A DNA stretch of 8,374 nucleotides, from contig JAUXIR010000047.1 of assembly GCA_030620915.1 (NCBI GenBank), positions 1-8,374 on the forward strand, in the 5' to 3' direction. Made by a program: the position numbers and the translations under genes. Below are positions 5,411 to 8,374 of the stretch, piece after piece (within the stretch, counting starts at the first letter, position 1; each line of letters starts with the position of its first letter). Below the pieces are notes generated by a model. It ran no database searches, was not told where the DNA came from, and worked only from the letters and a program-made list of their open reading frames with translations. Source of the DNA: Geopsychrobacter sp. (GTDB lineage: Bacteria > Desulfobacterota > Desulfuromonadia > Desulfuromonadales > Geopsychrobacteraceae).

Positions 5411-6566
5411 AGGTCAGATCCGAGGTGTAGTAACTGGCAGAGTCACTCCCCTGATGCAGATCGATCGTTACGCAAAATTCCGGTTTCTTGAGAACCTCAG
5501 TCGCCGGACCCTCAACCTGTGCACCGACATAAAGTCCAGCCTCGGCAACCATGACCTCATCAAAAAGAATATCGATTCTCTCTGGATCAACCTCAACCCC
5601 CGCGTAACCGACCGCAGCGATAATCCGACCCCAGTTGGCATCCTCACCAAAGAAAGCCGTTTTGACCAATGAGGAAGTCGCAACCGACCTGGCTACGGTC
5701 CGCGCCTGCGCGCAATCCGCAGCGCCAACGACTTTGATCTCGGCAAGCTTTGTCGCACCTTCTCCATCCCGCACGATCATCTTGGCCAGATCGATCAATA
5801 CCCGTTGCAGATTCTCTGCGAACTGCACCTCTTCGTTACTTCCCGGCGCAATCCTGGCGTTAGCCGCAGCACCGTTGGCCAGCAGCAGAACCATGTCGTT
5901 GGTCGAGGTGTCGCCATCGACGGTAATTGAATTAAAACTGTTATCAACCGCAGGACCTAACAACCTTTGCAGCTGCGCGGTATCCAGGTTGGCATCGGTC
6001 ATGACAAAACCAAGCATGGTTGCCATATCAGGGTGGATCATCCCGGCCCCCTTGGCCAGCCCCAGAATTCGGTAAGGATGCCCGGCAACTTCCGCAGTCA
6101 GAGAAGAGACCTTGGCATAACGATCGGTCGTCATCATCGCGGCCGCGACATCGTCAACGCCCAGGCCATCGAGCTTCGCAGCGAGTTCCGGAACCGCAGA
6201 GATAAAAGGTTCAACAGAGAGCGGCTGGCCAATCACACCAGTCGACGCGACGGCAACCAGCCCCGAGTCAATGCCCAGAGCCTTGGCCGTTAATGCCGCA
6301 CAGTCCTCTGCGACCTGCAACCCCGCATCCCCGGTGCACGCATTGGCATTGCCACTGTTAACCAGAATCGCCTGACATCTCCCTAAAACGATTCGCGGCT
6401 TTGTCACTTGCAGCGGCGCGGCGACAACCCGATTCTGGGTAAAGACCCCAGCGCAATTGGCGGGGACATCAGAAACAATCAGACCCAGATCTGCCTTACC
6501 ACTCGGCTTGATTCCACTCGCCGAAGCGGCATAACGGTAACCGAAGGGCCATTCTGTTTTCTCCAT
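5373..6566 (-). CDS. argJ: Bifunctional ornithine acetyltransferase / N-acetylglutamate synthase
   Basis: It transfers the acetyl group from N-acetylornithine to glutamate, giving ornithine and recycling acetylglutamate in the cyclic arginine pathway; bifunctional members also use acetyl-CoA. The hallmark is MATMLGFVMTDA, where the precursor self-cleaves between A182 and T183, leaving T183 as N-terminal nucleophile of the beta chain. Also visible are the STGVIG oxyanion region (108-113), AKGAGMIHPD (171-180), DGDTSTND (217-224), VRDGEGATK (265-273) and the C-terminal YDYVKINADYRS. The last residue is Ser where Thr is usual. Length (397) is typical. AAGGAA lies seven bases before the ATG (complement of 6574-6579). 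Whether it makes acetylglutamate itself or only recycles it cannot be told from sequence alone. Its 3' end overlaps deoC, an odd pairing of arginine synthesis and deoxyribose catabolism. No ARG-box-like site is seen upstream. Confidence 0.97.
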   Translation of the reverse strand: MEKTEWPFGYRYAASASGIKPSGKADLGLIVSDVPANCAGVFTQNRVVAAPLQVTKPRIVLGRCQAILVNSGNANACTGDAGLQVAEDCAALTAKALGIDSGLVAVASTGVIGQPLSVEPFISAVPELAAKLDGLGVDDVAAAMMTTDRYAKVSSLTAEVAGHPYRILGLAKGAGMIHPDMATMLGFVMTDANLDTAQLQRLLGPAVDNSFNSITVDGDTSTNDMVLLLANGAAANARIAPGSNEEVQFAENLQRVLIDLAKMIVRDGEGATKLAEIKVVGAADCAQARTVARSVATSSLVKTAFFGEDANWGRIIAAVGYAGVEVDPERIDILFDEVMVAEAGLYVGAQVEGPATEVLKKPEFCVTIDLHQGSDSASYYTSDLTYDYVKINADYRS

Positions 6567-6697
6567 CGTTCAATTCCTTAATTTCGGCTAGCAGTCTGGC
6601 GGGCCTACCATGAGCCGGCAGCAAGGCCAAAGGGAAGAAAGCGAGACAACTAAAAAAGCAGCCCCGCCAATAATCGAATCAGATAAAACCAGAGAAG
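6567..6697 (-). other. 131-bp intergenic stretch between the histidine kinase and argJ
   Basis: On the minus strand it has a GC-rich block running into six T's (GGCGGGGCTGC-TTTTTT, near 6652-6668), but I find no matching arm to form a stem, so no terminator is called. I also find no convincing -35/-10 pair. It holds the argJ ribosome site at its low-coordinate end. Read-through from the kinase gene or an atypical promoter are both possible. Confidence 0.5.
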
Positions 6698-8374
6698 TCA
6701 GTCCCGCAAGGCACCATCACTCTCATCACTCGGAAGCAGCAGGCCAAAAGAGGTCCCCTCGCCGTCCTTATCTTCAAGGAAAACCCGCCCCTTCATCTTT
6801 TCAACCACCACCTTAACCAACGACAATCCGACCCCGACACCATGCGGCTTTTCAGTATTGATATCACCGAGCTGGGTGTAGGAATCGAAGATCGTCTTCT
6901 TCGCTTCCGGCGGGACAGTCACCCCGTCATTCTGAATCTGCAGATAAGCAAACTCGAGTCCATCGACCACGCGGCTTTCAGCATGAATCGCGATTCGTCC
7001 CCCTTCACGATTAAACTTAACCGCGTTGTCAAGCAATGCGTTCAAGGCGATACCGAATTTTTCCGGATCACCATAAATATCGGGCAGATCTTCGGCGATC
7101 TCAACCTCGACCTTCAGCTTGTCGCGTTCAATGCGTTTGCCGTGATACTGAAAGGTTTCACTGATCGTCCAACCGAGATTGAACGCTTTCCAGTTCCAGG
7201 GCTCACGTTCAGATTCAATTGAAAAAAGACGCAACATACTGGTGATCAAGCGCTCAAGGCGCACGCCTTCTTCACGGGCCTGCCCCAGGTAATCCTTGAG
7301 ATCCTCTTCGGAGAGCCTCTCATAAAAGGTGAGGGCGAGATCGACAAAGCCCATGATCGAGGTCAGCGGCGTCTTCAACTCGTGGGAAAGGTTGCAAACC
7401 AACCTGGTACGAGCCAGATTGAGCTTGACCAGATCGGCGTTTGTTCGTTCGAGGGTCCGCGTTTGCTGACGCAGGTTTGTCACCAGCTTGAAGTTTTCGA
7501 TCGCCAAGGCAACCTGATGGGCAATCGCCATCAGCAGGTTCTCGTCTTCCGCATCGAAAGCGTCGCCTGAGCGTTTATTATTGACGTTAATGACCCCGAG
7601 AGCCTGATCTCGGTAAAGGATAGGGACCGAGAGGAGGGACTGATTCTTGTACCGAGCTCCGCCGATATTCGAATCGAAGCGCGCATCAAAACTAATATTC
7701 GGGACCAGGACCGGTTCACGCATCTGAAAAACGTGACCCGCAATACCCTCGCCCGGCGCAACCAGAACCGATTTTACGATCTCTTCAGAGAGTCCGCGTG
7801 CGGCTGAAATACGCAGCAGACCATCATCTCCGGCAATCATCAGCGAGGCGACTTCTACTCCGGCGGAGTGAACAATAGAATCAAGAATTCCCTCAAAAAG
7901 TTCCTGCAAATCACTACCGGCGCTCGCCGTCTCACCGACCTGTTTGAGCAGGACAAGATCGGCCATGCGCCGCTGTGCTTCGTTACGCGCCTTCTTCTGA
8001 TTGATTGCCGTATAGTATGCGGAAAAACCCTGTTGAACCGCACCGACAACCTCTCCGGCACCGAATGGCTTCACCAGAAAATCGAGCGCGCGTTCACGCA
8101 ACACCTCTCGCGCCGTTTCAAAACTCTGCTGACCGGAGATGATGACCACCTGCACTTCGGGACTCTGCTGCTTGATCTGACGCAGCACATCGACCCCATT
8201 AATTTCCGGCAGTAAAATATCACAAAAGACCACCGCGACCTGCTCCTGTGCCAGGATGCCGGTTACGTCCTTCCCCGTTTCACTGCGCAATACACGATAG
8301 CCGCTATCTTCGAGAATCTCCTGCAGAAGATCAAGAATCAACGGAGCATCATCGACCAGCAGAACAGCCGGTTC
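6698..8374 (-). CDS. Receiver-GAF-histidine kinase hybrid sensor (partial, N-terminus beyond window)
   Basis: The visible 558 residues are cytoplasmic with no membrane helices. Numbered from the window edge: a receiver (1-120) with VLLVDDAP, D52 in FCDILLPEINGVDVL, S80 and K102 in FLVKPFGAGE; a GAF sensor domain (about 135-296) of the type binding small ligands; a linker helix; the dimerisation domain with phospho-acceptor H331 in NLSHELKTPLTS; and an ATPase domain with N450 in LNALLDNAVKFN, an F-box IFDSYTQ, and G2 box HGVGVGLSLV. The G1 box is unusual: QNDGVTVPPE replaces the canonical D-x-G-x-G. Only a few residues are probably missing, because the frame is open to the edge and the receiver begins right there. 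The TTG at 8341 lies inside the receiver and is not the start. An N-terminal receiver suggests the kinase is itself tuned by another kinase. No cognate regulator lies directly beside it; argJ follows after 131 bp. Confidence 0.95.
   Translation of the reverse strand, partial: EPAVLLVDDAPLILDLLQEILEDSGYRVLRSETGKDVTGILAQEQVAVVFCDILLPEINGVDVLRQIKQQSPEVQVVIISGQQSFETAREVLRERALDFLVKPFGAGEVVGAVQQGFSAYYTAINQKKARNEAQRRMADLVLLKQVGETASAGSDLQELFEGILDSIVHSAGVEVASLMIAGDDGLLRISAARGLSEEIVKSVLVAPGEGIAGHVFQMREPVLVPNISFDARFDSNIGGARYKNQSLLSVPILYRDQALGVINVNNKRSGDAFDAEDENLLMAIAHQVALAIENFKLVTNLRQQTRTLERTNADLVKLNLARTRLVCNLSHELKTPLTSIMGFVDLALTFYERLSEEDLKDYLGQAREEGVRLERLITSMLRLFSIESEREPWNWKAFNLGWTISETFQYHGKRIERDKLKVEVEIAEDLPDIYGDPEKFGIALNALLDNAVKFNREGGRIAIHAESRVVDGLEFAYLQIQNDGVTVPPEAKKTIFDSYTQLGDINTEKPHGVGVGLSLVKVVVEKMKGRVFLEDKDGEGTSFGLLLPSDESDGALRD

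Noticed and set aside
6652..6668. GC block plus six T's considered as a terminator for the kinase gene
   Set aside because: No complementary upstream arm could be found to form a stem.
8339..8341. TTG as start of the histidine kinase
   Set aside because: It lies inside the receiver domain. The residues upstream (VLLVDDAP) contain the conserved acidic pair, so the gene begins beyond the window edge.

Overview
The window looks like a stretch of ordinary bacterial chromosome. All eight genes that I can support lie on the minus strand, so gene order runs from high to low coordinates. Base composition is close to balanced and genes are closely packed, three pairs overlapping. The mix of genes fits a delta-proteobacterium of the Geobacter/Desulfuromonas type: an N-terminal receiver starting MLKKLLLADDSLTIQKVV with a long acidic linker, stand-alone CheW-like proteins, a receiver-GAF-histidine kinase, and a DUF2914 protein. 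That placement rests on recalled family resemblance, not on a search.

Layout in transcription order. (1) 8374-6698: a receiver-GAF-histidine kinase, cut at its N-terminus by the window edge. (2) 6566-3084: a compact run of argJ (arginine biosynthesis), deoC (deoxyribose-phosphate aldolase), deoB (phosphopentomutase) and a small exported DUF2914 protein. argJ/deoC and deoC/deoB overlap, and the run closes with a strong hairpin terminator at 3040-3075. (3) 2947-1907: a dgt-family dNTP triphosphohydrolase. (4) 1870-1: a promoter-like sequence next to a perfect 16-bp palindrome, then two different CheW-like genes sharing an ATGA overlap, then a response regulator whose acidic linker contains three families of in-frame tandem repeats. 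The last gene runs off the low-coordinate edge.

How the genes may work together. DeoB and DeoC are consecutive steps of deoxyribose catabolism: deoxyribose-1-P to deoxyribose-5-P to acetaldehyde plus glyceraldehyde-3-P. Dgt next door releases deoxynucleosides that could feed that route after phosphorolysis, but no phosphorylase gene is in the window, so the link is inferred. The CheW-CheW-receiver group looks like an accessory chemosensory output module. No CheA, MCP, CheR or CheB is visible, so its partners must be encoded elsewhere or beyond the edge. I see no mobile element, CRISPR array, tRNA or rRNA, and no convincing plus-strand gene. No gene-free stretch exceeds about 140 bases. The least ordinary part is the low-coordinate chemosensory end; the rest is well-known housekeeping metabolism.
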